Shown in pieces: positions 26,735 through 35,531 of a stretch of DNA of 43,266 nt. Position 1 is the stretch's first letter. The number at the start of each line of letters is the position of its first letter. A program made the translations under genes and the position numbers. This DNA is from an uncultured Saprospiraceae bacterium (GTDB lineage: Bacteria; Bacteroidota; Bacteroidia; Chitinophagales; Saprospiraceae): NCBI GenBank assembly GCA_937921595.1, contig CAKZTD010000082.1, forward strand, positions 1 through 43,266, read 5' to 3'. The notes under the pieces are model-generated. The model made no database searches, had not been told where the DNA came from, and was given only the letters and a program-made list of their open reading frames with translations.

Positions 26735-29413
26735 TTAAGTGCTTCGTTCAGCAGAAGGGCTGGTCTTAAAATGCTTTTTATAGGCTGTACTAAAATTATT
26801 TGGATCAGAATATCCAACAGAGTAGGCAATTTCGGCAATAGTTTGATCGGTACTTTGAAGTAAGAACCTTGATTTCTCAAATCGAGCTTCTTTTAAAAGT
26901 AAACTCGGGCTCTTTCCAGTAGTATTTTTTAATTTTCTAAATAGCTGAATCCGACTTATCATCAGTATTTCAGCCATTTTCTCTACTGTGAAATACTCGT
27001 CAGACAGGTTCTCCTGAATAATTTGCTGTATTTGCTCTGTAAAAGAAAGGGGTTTATCAACTGATAGGTTTGGCTGTTCCTCCGTTTGAGCCCACCGGAT
27101 TTTGATTTTTTCCTCTTGAAGGAGAATATTTTTGATTTGAAACAGTAGCGCATCTAGTTTAAAAGGCTTTTCCATTCTTGCAATCGCCCCTGCATCAAAT
27201 ACCTCCTGGAGGTGACCTGCATTAGAAAGCCCAGTCAAAATCATCACCGGAATGTGATTGGTCAAGGTATTTTGGTTTATCTGCTTACAAAGCCAAGCTC
27301 CTGTATGATCCGGTAAATTCCAATCGCTAAGAATCAAATCCGGTATATGTTGCTCTGCGAGCGCAAAACCCTCTTCCGTATTTTGAGCGATCAATATTTC
27401 GTATTTTTTGGAAAGCTCTGATTTTAGAAAATTCAATAAATCCGCTTCATCTTCGACCAAAAGGAGAATTGGTTTATCCGATGTAGGTTGTTGGATTTTC
27501 GAAATAGCGACTCTTGATTTGATCTTTTGGGTAGGTATCTCAACATAAAAGGAGGTTCCTTTTCCTAAGCTCGACTCAAAGGAAATCTTGCCTTTCATTA
27601 ATTCCACCATTTCTTTTACTGTAGCAAGACCAATCCCCGTACCTCCTTTGATTTGTCCTTGTTCTCCTTGAAAATGTTGATCGAATAATTTTGTTTGATC
27701 ATCCCTTGAAATTCCTGGGCCATTATCTTGGATTGTAAATTTCAGATCAGATCCATTATTGATTTCGTCTACTAAGAATTCAACTTTCTGAAGTGGCTCA
27801 CAAAATTTCACTGCATTGCTGAGCAGATTGGATATAATGCGATTCACTTTTTCAAAATCCATTTCATAGTTCGTCTTTTCGATATTCAGGATTGATTCGA
27901 AAACCAAACCTTTGTCTTCAGCTTGCGCCGCAAAACGCTGGGTGATGTTATTTAGTTTTTCGAATAGCAGGCCTTTTTCTAGATTAATCTTAAGCACTCT
28001 TGTTTCAAGATTATTCCAATCTTGAATCTGATCAATCAACTCCATTAGTCGCTGGCCATTTCGTTGTGCTAATTGAATGTCACCTATCGCTTCCTTATCT
28101 CCAATCGATTTAACGGCTCTTTCCATTGGGGCTATCATCATGTCCAAAGGTTTTTTTATTTCCGCAGAGATGGAAGAAAATAGTCGCCTGCGATCAACAT
28201 TAATTGCCTCATCCCGTTTTTTAAGCAATGCTAATTCTTGTCTTTTGCTCTTATTTTTTACAAACATAAAAAGCAAGAGACCAATCGGAAAACTACCAAT
28301 TCCAATGAGGTAAGCAATTTGTTTTATGTAACTGGCTTGACGTAATTCTTTTTCTTTCTTTGCGATATTGATTTGCTTGATTTTCTGACTGGTTTCAAAA
28401 GCATCTTTTTGTTCTTTAACTATTTGTGTCGTTTCTCTACTCCCTTCGTCCAGAATCACCGTCCTTAAAAGGCTAATCTGTTTTCTGGAATCTTTCAATC
28501 TCCCCATTTTGCTGAGGACTCTTGCATACGTTTTGTGATACGACTCTCGCAATAAATAGATATTAAACTTTTTTAATTCTTTATCTATTTTCAATAATAA
28601 AATTTCTGCTTTTTCAAATTGATTGTTGAGATAAAGATAGGAAGCTTGGCCTAAGTGAATCTTTAGATCAAGCAAAGAGTCTCTAGAAACGGGAGAAGCC
28701 AATAATAATAAATAATCTTCTTCTGTTACTTCTTGAAGACGGAGGTTGTTTTTGACAGAAAGTTCTAAAAAATCTATTTCTAATTGTTCTAATTCTGACA
28801 AATCCCATTGGCTTTCTTTTATTTTTTTGATAAAACTTTGAGCGTTTGAATATTTTTCGGAAGCAAGAAACATTTCTAACCCTTCTTTATAAAGTCGAAA
28901 ATTTAATTTGCCATCTTCGATTCCTGCATTGATATTTAAAGCTTGTTCAAAGTATACACTTGCACTGTCTGTTTTTTCATACTTTAAAAATTCATGCCCT
29001 CCTTTAGCAATTAGCCAGCTTTTTAGCAGCTCTTTTTTTAATAAAGTTTCTGGAGTATTTTTCTCAATTAATATTTTTGCTTTATTAAGTACATCGTTTG
29101 ATCTGTTACGCGAACCAATTAGAAAATATTTTTCCTGGAGATTCAAATGTAAATCCATACACCATCTTATCGCATCGTCTTTTGACAAAACCTCTTGTGC
29201 CGTGGCACATGCTTCGTCAAGGTTTATCCTCCACAATTTAGGTTCTTTATAAAAATAAGGGGCATACCATTCTTCCCATACTTGTAGCTTTTCTTTTCCT
29301 TTTGTTTGTTCTAATTTGGTTTTTAATTGTGTAGGGATATTTCCATTGGCCATAGAAAAGACAGGCCATAAAATAGCGAAAAGAAGGAGGAATATTTTGA
29401 ATGGTCTATTCAT
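26735..29413 (-). CDS. TPR-sensor hybrid histidine kinase with AraC output, acceptor His replaced by Ala
   Basis: 892 residues. Signal peptide 1-22; periplasmic helical repeat region about 25-320 resembling TPRs; coiled coil; membrane helix 364-386; DHp-like helix; ATPase domain with intact N529/N533 (ISNLLSNAVKF), DNGPGI (D563) and GGTGIGL; receiver 648-762 with D697 in SDWNLPD, T and K in place; AraC helix-turn-helix about 790-890. The H-box reads SISAEIKKP where SHELRTP is expected, so residue 417 is Ala (codon GCG at 28163-28165). His to GCG needs three base changes, so a sequencing error is unlikely. The protein cannot be a normal autokinase on itself but may bind ATP and phosphorylate a partner. 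The partner is probably the paralogue just upstream, whose ATP site is degenerate. The peptide operon follows downstream on the same strand. Confidence 0.92.
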   Translation of the reverse strand: MNRPFKIFLLLFAILWPVFSMANGNIPTQLKTKLEQTKGKEKLQVWEEWYAPYFYKEPKLWRINLDEACATAQEVLSKDDAIRWCMDLHLNLQEKYFLIGSRNRSNDVLNKAKILIEKNTPETLLKKELLKSWLIAKGGHEFLKYEKTDSASVYFEQALNINAGIEDGKLNFRLYKEGLEMFLASEKYSNAQSFIKKIKESQWDLSELEQLEIDFLELSVKNNLRLQEVTEEDYLLLLASPVSRDSLLDLKIHLGQASYLYLNNQFEKAEILLLKIDKELKKFNIYLLRESYHKTYARVLSKMGRLKDSRKQISLLRTVILDEGSRETTQIVKEQKDAFETSQKIKQINIAKKEKELRQASYIKQIAYLIGIGSFPIGLLLFMFVKNKSKRQELALLKKRDEAINVDRRRLFSSISAEIKKPLDMMIAPMERAVKSIGDKEAIGDIQLAQRNGQRLMELIDQIQDWNNLETRVLKINLEKGLLFEKLNNITQRFAAQAEDKGLVFESILNIEKTNYEMDFEKVNRIISNLLSNAVKFCEPLQKVEFLVDEINNGSDLKFTIQDNGPGISRDDQTKLFDQHFQGEQGQIKGGTGIGLATVKEMVELMKGKISFESSLGKGTSFYVEIPTQKIKSRVAISKIQQPTSDKPILLLVEDEADLLNFLKSELSKKYEILIAQNTEEGFALAEQHIPDLILSDWNLPDHTGAWLCKQINQNTLTNHIPVMILTGLSNAGHLQEVFDAGAIARMEKPFKLDALLFQIKNILLQEEKIKIRWAQTEEQPNLSVDKPLSFTEQIQQIIQENLSDEYFTVEKMAEILMISRIQLFRKLKNTTGKSPSLLLKEARFEKSRFLLQSTDQTIAEIAYSVGYSDPNNFSTAYKKHFKTSPSAERST

Positions 29414-29633
29414 TTTTTAACTGAATTCCAGATTAAATCTAATCGATTATCTTTTATTTTTCTCTTACTTTTTCCATTGCTGAAAAAGAAACAAAAAAGC
29501 TAGTTCAAATAAAGACTCAACACTCAGGCAGTCACCCGCTCCTACCTATTTTATCATTCCCACCCCGCAGAGGCAGCTAATCTTTAGATTTATTACTTTT
29601 TATCTTTTACTCAATTCATTTTCTAAAACCAGG
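29414..29633. other. Spacer between the two TPR kinases with repeat and GC-rich patch
   Basis: No gene was found. It holds a hairpin-forming repeat (29464-29503) followed by a stretch at about 29527-29581 that is visibly richer in G+C than the surroundings, with AGGCAG near both ends. No T-tailed terminator was seen, so the two kinases could still be co-transcribed despite the 220-bp gap. Confidence 0.5.
29464..29503. repeat. Dispersed hairpin repeat (GAAAAAGAAACAAAAAAG family), copy 1
   Basis: CTTTTTC (29468-29474) pairs with GAAAAAG (29482-29488). The 18-nt string GAAAAAGAAACAAAAAAG at 29482-29499 is identical to 37466-37483 in another spacer. Similar short hairpin repeats are common between genes in Bacteroidota (general recollection). 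Confidence 0.55.
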
Positions 29634-32366
29634 TTATTTCTTTTCTTCGGATGGGTTGATTCCGAATTCTTTTTTATAAACGGAACTAAAATAATTGGGG
29701 CTGGAAAAACCTACTGCAGAGGCAATTTCCGCAATTGTCATTTCGGTATTTTTTAAATAGTCTTTTGATTTTTCTAACCTAAAATCTTTAATCAAATTAC
29801 TAGGTGTTTTATCCAATATTTTTTTTGTCTTTCGATATAATTGAGTGCGGTTGATAGAAAGTTCTTCTGCCAGTTGATCAACAGAAAATTTTTCATCTTT
29901 ATAGTTTTTATTTAAATTTTCAAAAACCTTTTTAATAAAGGGATCCATTTCTTCTTCGACTCCTTGAGTTTCAGTTTTCGTTTCTAAGTGTTTAGTTATT
30001 TTGACTGTCTTCCAATAGCTCCGAGATCTTTCCTGTTGTTCTAAAATGGTTTCTAATTGGCGTGATAAGTTTTTTATTTGAAAAGGTTTACTCATCCAAG
30101 CGATTGCTCCAGTTTCAAAAGCCATTCGTTTATTTTCATCATTATCATTAGCGGTCAGCACCATTATTGGAGTATGTGTAAGTAAATCATTGCTTTTTAT
30201 TTTTTGGATTAGCCAATCACCATTATTATCTGGGAGATTCCAATCGGTAATGATAATATCCGGTAATTCACGTTCTGCGACGATAAAGCCATTGGTTGCT
30301 GAACTAGCCTTTTCAACATTAAATTTATTACTTAATGCTGATGCTAAAAACCGAAGTAGATCCGGCTCGTCTTCAATAATCAACAAAGTAGGAAGGTCAT
30401 CAGATTTCAGTTGAGTTGTACTATTCGTCTTTGTATTTCTATCTGCAACAAATTCTATGGGGATAAAAATTTCAAAAGTATTTTTTTGGTTAGTATCCGT
30501 ATAAAACTTTAAATCTCCATCCATTAAATCAGTCATATCTCTGACGATTGTAAGTCCAAGTCCGAGTCCTTCTTCTGATGGCGTATTTTCTCTTTTAAAA
30601 AATCGATCAACAATATCTGTTTCTTTAAATTGAGCAGGAATTATTCCAGTATCAGATATAATTAATTTTAAGTTTTTCCGATCTATGATTTGAGCTTCGG
30701 CGTAAATTTTATTTCCTGATTTACAATATTTTAAACTGTGGTCAAAAGTGTAGCTTATTATTTTTTCAAGTTTATCAAAATCGAGTCTAAATTGTGCTTT
30801 GTCGATATTGATATCTTTTTTAAAATCTACTTCTTTCTCAATCGCTTCTTGCTCTAAATTTTGCAACCACGCATTTAAGGAAATATCCAAATCTCCTATT
30901 TGAGGATTTAATTGTAGAACATTCGTTTCTACTTTATTCCAATCCAAAATCTGAGTAAATATTTTCATTAATTGAGTCCCACTTTTCTGTGCCAACTTAA
31001 GGTCAGCAATAATTTTGGGGTCTTGCGTTTTTCCTTCTGCTCGATCAAGCGGTGCAAGCATCAAAGCTAAAGGTGTTCGAATATCATGAGTGATGGAAGA
31101 AAATAATCGATCTCGATTACTTGTAATCGCTTGTCCGGATTCAAGTTCCAGTGACAGTTGTTTTTGTTTACTTCTATTTTTATACAAAAAGAATAAAAGG
31201 GTGGTAATACCCAGAACTAATAAAGCTCCAATTACTGCAATTTTACTTATAAAAGATGCTTGATTGACTGCTGCTGCTAATTGTAATTCTTCTAGTTCTG
31301 CTTGTTTTATATCCCGATCATGCTTAGTATGCCACATGAGCAATTCTTCATCACCTAAGCCTACATTGTCTTCCCGAATGAGGTCTTTATATTCTTTGTG
31401 CAAAAAAATAGATTCCTCAATATCTCCGGTCATAGCCAATACATAAGTATATTCTTCGAGAAAGTACATTCGGGTAAAGGGATCTGATCCTGAAGGAATT
31501 CTAGGTTTTATTTCATTGGAAATATTAATGGCTTTTTCAAACTGTCCAGCTTTACTCAAAAGATCAGCATAATCTGCTTTATAGGTAAGCTCCCAATCCT
31601 CAGGAAATGATGCTAAACTATCAAGATAAAGTTCAAAAGTTTTTTGTGCATCCTCATACAATTCCAGGTCATCTTGCATCAATGCTTTTCCCCAATAAAA
31701 ATGAATCCTTGACTTAAGGTTAACATTCCCCATTTTATTAAGATAAAATTCCGCTTTCTCATAAGCATGAAGTGCCTGTTGGTTTAAGATCGTATCTTCA
31801 TCTCCTGCTAATATATCACCATAAGAAATATAGGCGTTAAATGCCAAATTATATAGGTTGTTTTCCTCCGCTTCATCGCAAGCTTTTTTATAATATTCCA
31901 AAGCCATTTCTTTTTGCCCCATATACTTCAGTTTCAAAGCATAAACACCGGCCCATCTAATCTCCGGTCCTACAACATATTGGGGGCCTAGTTTTTTAAG
32001 TTCAACTAACAAGCCTTTTATATCTTCGAACACTTCATTATTTTCTTTAAAATAGACCACATTATTTATCGAATAGGCAATTGAATAGAGGATATCAAAA
32101 TGAAAAAGAAGAGTCGAATCCGCGGGATAAAATTTTGATACGTCATCCACAGCAATCGGGATAGTATTTATTCGTTCTTCTGGATTATCACTCCCCGAAA
32201 GATTATTAAACCAACGATGCCAAACGCTAAGCCGTTGACGCCCTTCTAAGGTATCTAATTGTGCTGCAAGCTCCTCAGGGATTTGATTAAATGACCACGC
32301 GGCTGTCGAGCTTGTGCAACAGCAGATTAGAGATAAAAATATGATCTTAATAAAAGAGGAGGTCAT
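29634..32366 (-). CDS. TPR-sensor hybrid histidine kinase with AraC output, degenerate ATP-binding site
   Basis: The open frame begins at 32444 (936 codons). The ATG at 32366 (codon 27) gives a proper signal peptide, MTSSFIKIIFLSLICCC, so 910 residues are likely. Full-frame numbering: periplasmic TPR-like helices about 55-375 (ALEYYKKACDEA, AQKTFELYLDSL); membrane helix 401-421; H-box THDIRTP with H453 (codon CAT); ATPase domain where NLLSNA is replaced by YTFDHS (565-570) and DxGxG by DTGII (598-602), while GLGLGL remains; receiver about 686-800 with D734 in TDWNLPD; AraC domain about 840-930. Both Mg/ATP-binding Asn positions are lost, so self-phosphorylation is doubtful. It is a paralogue of the downstream 892-residue kinase (shared N-terminal L.VW..W motif and SDWNLPD-type receiver) and divergent from the 317-residue T9SS gene. 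Confidence 0.92.
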   Translation of the reverse strand: MTSSFIKIIFLSLICCCTSSTAAWSFNQIPEELAAQLDTLEGRQRLSVWHRWFNNLSGSDNPEERINTIPIAVDDVSKFYPADSTLLFHFDILYSIAYSINNVVYFKENNEVFEDIKGLLVELKKLGPQYVVGPEIRWAGVYALKLKYMGQKEMALEYYKKACDEAEENNLYNLAFNAYISYGDILAGDEDTILNQQALHAYEKAEFYLNKMGNVNLKSRIHFYWGKALMQDDLELYEDAQKTFELYLDSLASFPEDWELTYKADYADLLSKAGQFEKAINISNEIKPRIPSGSDPFTRMYFLEEYTYVLAMTGDIEESIFLHKEYKDLIREDNVGLGDEELLMWHTKHDRDIKQAELEELQLAAAVNQASFISKIAVIGALLVLGITTLLFFLYKNRSKQKQLSLELESGQAITSNRDRLFSSITHDIRTPLALMLAPLDRAEGKTQDPKIIADLKLAQKSGTQLMKIFTQILDWNKVETNVLQLNPQIGDLDISLNAWLQNLEQEAIEKEVDFKKDINIDKAQFRLDFDKLEKIISYTFDHSLKYCKSGNKIYAEAQIIDRKNLKLIISDTGIIPAQFKETDIVDRFFKRENTPSEEGLGLGLTIVRDMTDLMDGDLKFYTDTNQKNTFEIFIPIEFVADRNTKTNSTTQLKSDDLPTLLIIEDEPDLLRFLASALSNKFNVEKASSATNGFIVAERELPDIIITDWNLPDNNGDWLIQKIKSNDLLTHTPIMVLTANDNDENKRMAFETGAIAWMSKPFQIKNLSRQLETILEQQERSRSYWKTVKITKHLETKTETQGVEEEMDPFIKKVFENLNKNYKDEKFSVDQLAEELSINRTQLYRKTKKILDKTPSNLIKDFRLEKSKDYLKNTEMTIAEIASAVGFSSPNYFSSVYKKEFGINPSEEKK

Positions 32367-32528
32367 TATAAAATGTTGGTCCCTCCAAAGATAAATTTTA
32401 AGCTTGAAAAAAAGAATTAATAGTAAAAGAGGAACTTCGCACATAATACCTTGTTTTACTTGCAGCGTTTTGTCCCTTGAAAGGATTTAACAATAGATAA
32501 CCCTTTTTTATAAAAAAAATTAAAAGTT

Positions 32529-33482
32529 ATGATTAAGAAATTTTACCCCTTTTCTTCAAGTCTTCCTACTTTATTTACTTTCTCACTGTTTTTATTATTT
32601 TCATTTTATAGTCAAACGGCAGAAGCTTGTGTCGATCCAGATACAATTGCTACTTTAGAAATTAATTATACCAGTGATTTTTCTGAGGTAGAAATTAGAA
32701 TTGGGAATTTAAAACTAGAGACTGAAGCACCTAACACTTTTTGTTCTTGTGGTCTGTCTTCTGAGACCGATGTGTTCACTTATGTCACTTACATCGCGAT
32801 CGTTTATCAAGGTACCAATGATGTGTATCCGAATTTTATTCCATTTGAACAAACGTCTCCTGCAGATGCTGCCTGGGATGGTAGTCAACCTGCGCTCCCG
32901 GATTGGAATGGGTATGTGGCAGAAGTTATCAATGGCTTAGTAGCTGATGATGCAGTGGAAATGATTATTCGTGCAGAAGCTCCTCCTGGAGTTTTAGTAG
33001 AAGTATCAGAAAGTCCCAACAATGATACCAGTGCGTTTTATTATCAAACGTATCTTGGAACTGACGCCTTCGACCCTGCTACGATGGATCTTATAGAAGA
33101 TCATCAGGCCATCCGAACTTTTGCGTTTATGAATAATATCACATCCAATGTACAGCCTCAGAGTTATTTTGATGATTTAGATGGCATGGTTACGAGTAGT
33201 TATGAAGTAGGTCGTACTCTGGTTCAGGCTGCAAAGTTATCTCCGAATCCAGTTTCTAATCATTTTGAACTCTCTTTTGAATTACTTGAATCTTCAGATT
33301 TGAATCTTGTCATTTACGATATTACAGGAAGGGTGGTTCATCGAATTCGGACTCAATATTTTCAATCGGGTCAACATTCAATGACTGTTTCCTTAGAAGG
33401 GATTTTGGAAGAATCTGGAATCTATATTGCTAGCTTGCAAAGCAATTCGGGGCAGAGTAATTTTAAGTTTTTTAAAGAGTAA
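32529..33482 (+). CDS. Small secreted protein with T9SS type A C-terminal domain
   Basis: 317 residues and the only plus-strand gene. Signal peptide at about 1-33 (hydrophobic LFTFSLFLLFSFYS, then AEAC). The mature part has a few cysteines near the N-terminus (C34, CSC near 72) and no recognised enzyme motif. Residues about 235-317 form a T9SS sorting domain: AAKLSPNPVSNHFELSF, LNLVIYDITGRVVHRI, ESGIYIASLQS, ending SNFKFFKE. It is therefore predicted to be exported through T9SS. It is divergent from the 936-codon kinase gene, with about 160 bp between the likely starts, so a shared regulatory region is possible. It converges on the S74 pair across a bidirectional terminator. The biological role is unknown. 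Confidence 0.9.
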   Translation: MIKKFYPFSSSLPTLFTFSLFLLFSFYSQTAEACVDPDTIATLEINYTSDFSEVEIRIGNLKLETEAPNTFCSCGLSSETDVFTYVTYIAIVYQGTNDVYPNFIPFEQTSPADAAWDGSQPALPDWNGYVAEVINGLVADDAVEMIIRAEAPPGVLVEVSESPNNDTSAFYYQTYLGTDAFDPATMDLIEDHQAIRTFAFMNNITSNVQPQSYFDDLDGMVTSSYEVGRTLVQAAKLSPNPVSNHFELSFELLESSDLNLVIYDITGRVVHRIRTQYFQSGQHSMTVSLEGILEESGIYIASLQSNSGQSNFKFFKE

Positions 33483-33523
33483 AAAATACACTTATTAAAA
33501 TATATCCTTCTCGGATATTTCAT

Positions 33524-33563
33524 AATTGGCCAAAGCATATGTAAAAATACGCTTTGGCCAATT
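33524..33563. terminator. Bidirectional terminator between convergent genes
   Basis: AATTGGCCAAAGC (33524-33536) and GCTTTGGCCAATT (33551-33563) form a perfect 13-bp stem with a 14-nt loop. TTTTC follows on the plus strand and an A/T-rich stretch on the minus strand. It lies 41 bp after the plus-strand T9SS gene and 15 bp after the stop of the minus-strand S74 gene, so it serves both. Confidence 0.85.
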
Positions 33564-33578
33564 TTCATTAGGGGTTCG

Positions 33579-35477
33579 CTAGTTACTTCCGGTCGAACTA
33601 AACATTGACTCTATCGATTCCAATCTAGCATTCATTGATCTTACTTCTGCTTTTAACGCATCATTACTTTTCTTAGAATCAGCATTAGTAGATTTCAATC
33701 GAGCATTTTCTTTTTCAAGTGCTTCGACTTTGCGAGCGAGCTCTTGAGTAGCGGAGACGTTGAGAGTAAAAATCCTATCGTAATCTACTGTGTGAAAATC
33801 ATCGATTTCTTTTCCGACGATAAAAAGCTCTTTTTCATTATCACTTCCTTCCCAGTTATCAATACTAAATTCTTGAGGAGAAATGATACTAGAAACGAGC
33901 ACTTCCTGACTTCCATTAAGTGTACCTACCTTAATTTTATCTCCGACTTCAAAGTCATGATTTTTACTTAGCCGAACCTTAAGGTTTCCATTTTCCAAAC
34001 TAAGCGCAGTTGGAGCTTCATAAACATTAGGAATAAAGTCAGGCCCCTTAGAGATAGCTTCTGGAAATACAGCGTCCACTTGCTGAGCAATGACTCCTTT
34101 TCTCATTGCTGCACCATTGGCTACTTCATCTATATGGCGATAGTCTGTCACTTCAATTTTTGATAAGGTCAATAAATCTTTCTGACCATTACTCAAGCTT
34201 AAATCTTTTTTGATTCTTTTATCTGAAGATATTACGAAGTGATCAGCACGGACTCCGTTATCGGCATAAATGGAAAGATGATAATGTCGAGCATTTTGTC
34301 TAATAGCATAAGAAGAACTAGTATAATGTTCCAAAATATGATTATTCTGACTAGTATAATGGTATTCATTACTACTTGCATGAAGCATCCCAATGGTTCT
34401 AACTCTTTTTCCAGCACCAGGACTAATTACGATATTTGAATTAGTTGAATTAACCAAAAGCTCACCATTTGACGCTACACCAACATCCGCTGTTTTGCCT
34501 CCTGCAATCCCCGTAGGATAGAAAGCCAATTGGGTATTATTCGTTGTACCAGCCAACTTAAGGGCTTCGCCTTCTTTTGTCACTTCAACAGTTCCATTAA
34601 TCACGGTATTTCCTTCAATAGTAGCGGTACCACTTGAAGTATTCAAGGTGATGTTACTTCCTTCAATCTTCGTCGCACCTAGTGGATTCGACAATTTCAA
34701 ATCATCTCCACCAGCCGCATCAAAACCCAAAGTGGCACTTCCTGAAGTTTTCGTAAAAACGATATTCGCATTATCTGTTCCTTCCACTTTGACTTGTTCG
34801 TTGTCGCCTACGATGTGTAAGGTATTTTGAGGATCATCTGTACCGATACCGACCTTGCCATCTTTTTTGATGCGCATGACCTCGGTCACTTCACCTGCGA
34901 AATAATAAGCATTGCTTGCCCCTTCTGTGGAGAATTCTAAGCCATCTGCTTTGGAGGTAATGATCGCTGTATTATTTGCATCCTCGACGGCTTCTAAGCC
35001 TAAAAATCCGTCACCTCTTTGTACGGTTAATTTATTTTGTGGATCAGCAGCTCCAACGCCAACATTACCAGAGTTGGGAAAAATATTATCATCGCCAATG
35101 AGCGAAAGTGCATAAGGCGAAGAAGTTAGCCGAGCTCTTGGCGTCAACTCTATTCCAATTGCGGGATCGCCTACCGTGACCCCTAAATAATAAGGTTCGT
35201 CAAAAGCTGCGGTTAAAGGGGTACCTCCTGCACCTAAAATAACGCTGTAAACGCCACCATTGACGGGTACATTATCCATGATCTCTTCCCATATTGGTTC
35301 ACCAGTATTAGCTTGTAGGTATAATTTAAAAGTAATTTGATAGCTACCATCCTCAACCGCTGTTCCATCAGCGGCTCGGAGTATTCCCTGAATACTCAGG
35401 TTGGAGGTTTGAGCTTGTAATTCTGCTGTAAAAAATACAGCTCCCAATAATGCAATGATTGTTAATATCTTTGACAT
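33579..35477 (-). CDS. Tail-fiber-like secreted protein with S74 self-cleaving chaperone domain
   Basis: The 632-residue product has a signal peptide ending LQAQ (residue 23). The shared N-terminal domain spans about 24-125 (LSIQGILRAADGT, GGVYSVILGAGG, PRARLTSSPYAL). Fibre repeats (GKVGIGTDDPQNTLHIVGD) follow. The S74 domain opens with SSDKRIKKDL (cleavage expected between S418 and D419) and KGVIAQQVDAVFPEA, with an inserted beta domain. A C-terminal coiled coil ends SSTGSN. It is the second gene of a pair, 54 bp after the 582-residue paralogue with no terminator between, so they form an operon. The DNA for the last coil and preceding strand is almost identical to that of the neighbour, suggesting recent duplication or gene conversion. 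Confidence 0.9.
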   Translation of the reverse strand: MSKILTIIALLGAVFFTAELQAQTSNLSIQGILRAADGTAVEDGSYQITFKLYLQANTGEPIWEEIMDNVPVNGGVYSVILGAGGTPLTAAFDEPYYLGVTVGDPAIGIELTPRARLTSSPYALSLIGDDNIFPNSGNVGVGAADPQNKLTVQRGDGFLGLEAVEDANNTAIITSKADGLEFSTEGASNAYYFAGEVTEVMRIKKDGKVGIGTDDPQNTLHIVGDNEQVKVEGTDNANIVFTKTSGSATLGFDAAGGDDLKLSNPLGATKIEGSNITLNTSSGTATIEGNTVINGTVEVTKEGEALKLAGTTNNTQLAFYPTGIAGGKTADVGVASNGELLVNSTNSNIVISPGAGKRVRTIGMLHASSNEYHYTSQNNHILEHYTSSSYAIRQNARHYHLSIYADNGVRADHFVISSDKRIKKDLSLSNGQKDLLTLSKIEVTDYRHIDEVANGAAMRKGVIAQQVDAVFPEAISKGPDFIPNVYEAPTALSLENGNLKVRLSKNHDFEVGDKIKVGTLNGSQEVLVSSIISPQEFSIDNWEGSDNEKELFIVGKEIDDFHTVDYDRIFTLNVSATQELARKVEALEKENARLKSTNADSKKSNDALKAEVRSMNARLESIESMFSSTGSN

Positions 35478-35531
35478 GATTTATTATTTTAAGTTTACAT
35501 TTCGTTTTATAAAAAGGGTAAAAATATACGT

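Noticed and set aside
26474-26863. 129-codon plus-strand frame across the peptide promoter region
   Set aside because: It overlaps the 3' end of the 892-residue kinase antisense and shows no domain or signal peptide; its composition is like random AT-rich sequence.
28163-28165. Ala in place of the acceptor His as a sequencing error
   Set aside because: The codon GCG differs from His codons (CAT/CAC) at all three bases, and flanking residues (IKKP for LRTP) have also changed, so a real substitution is more likely.
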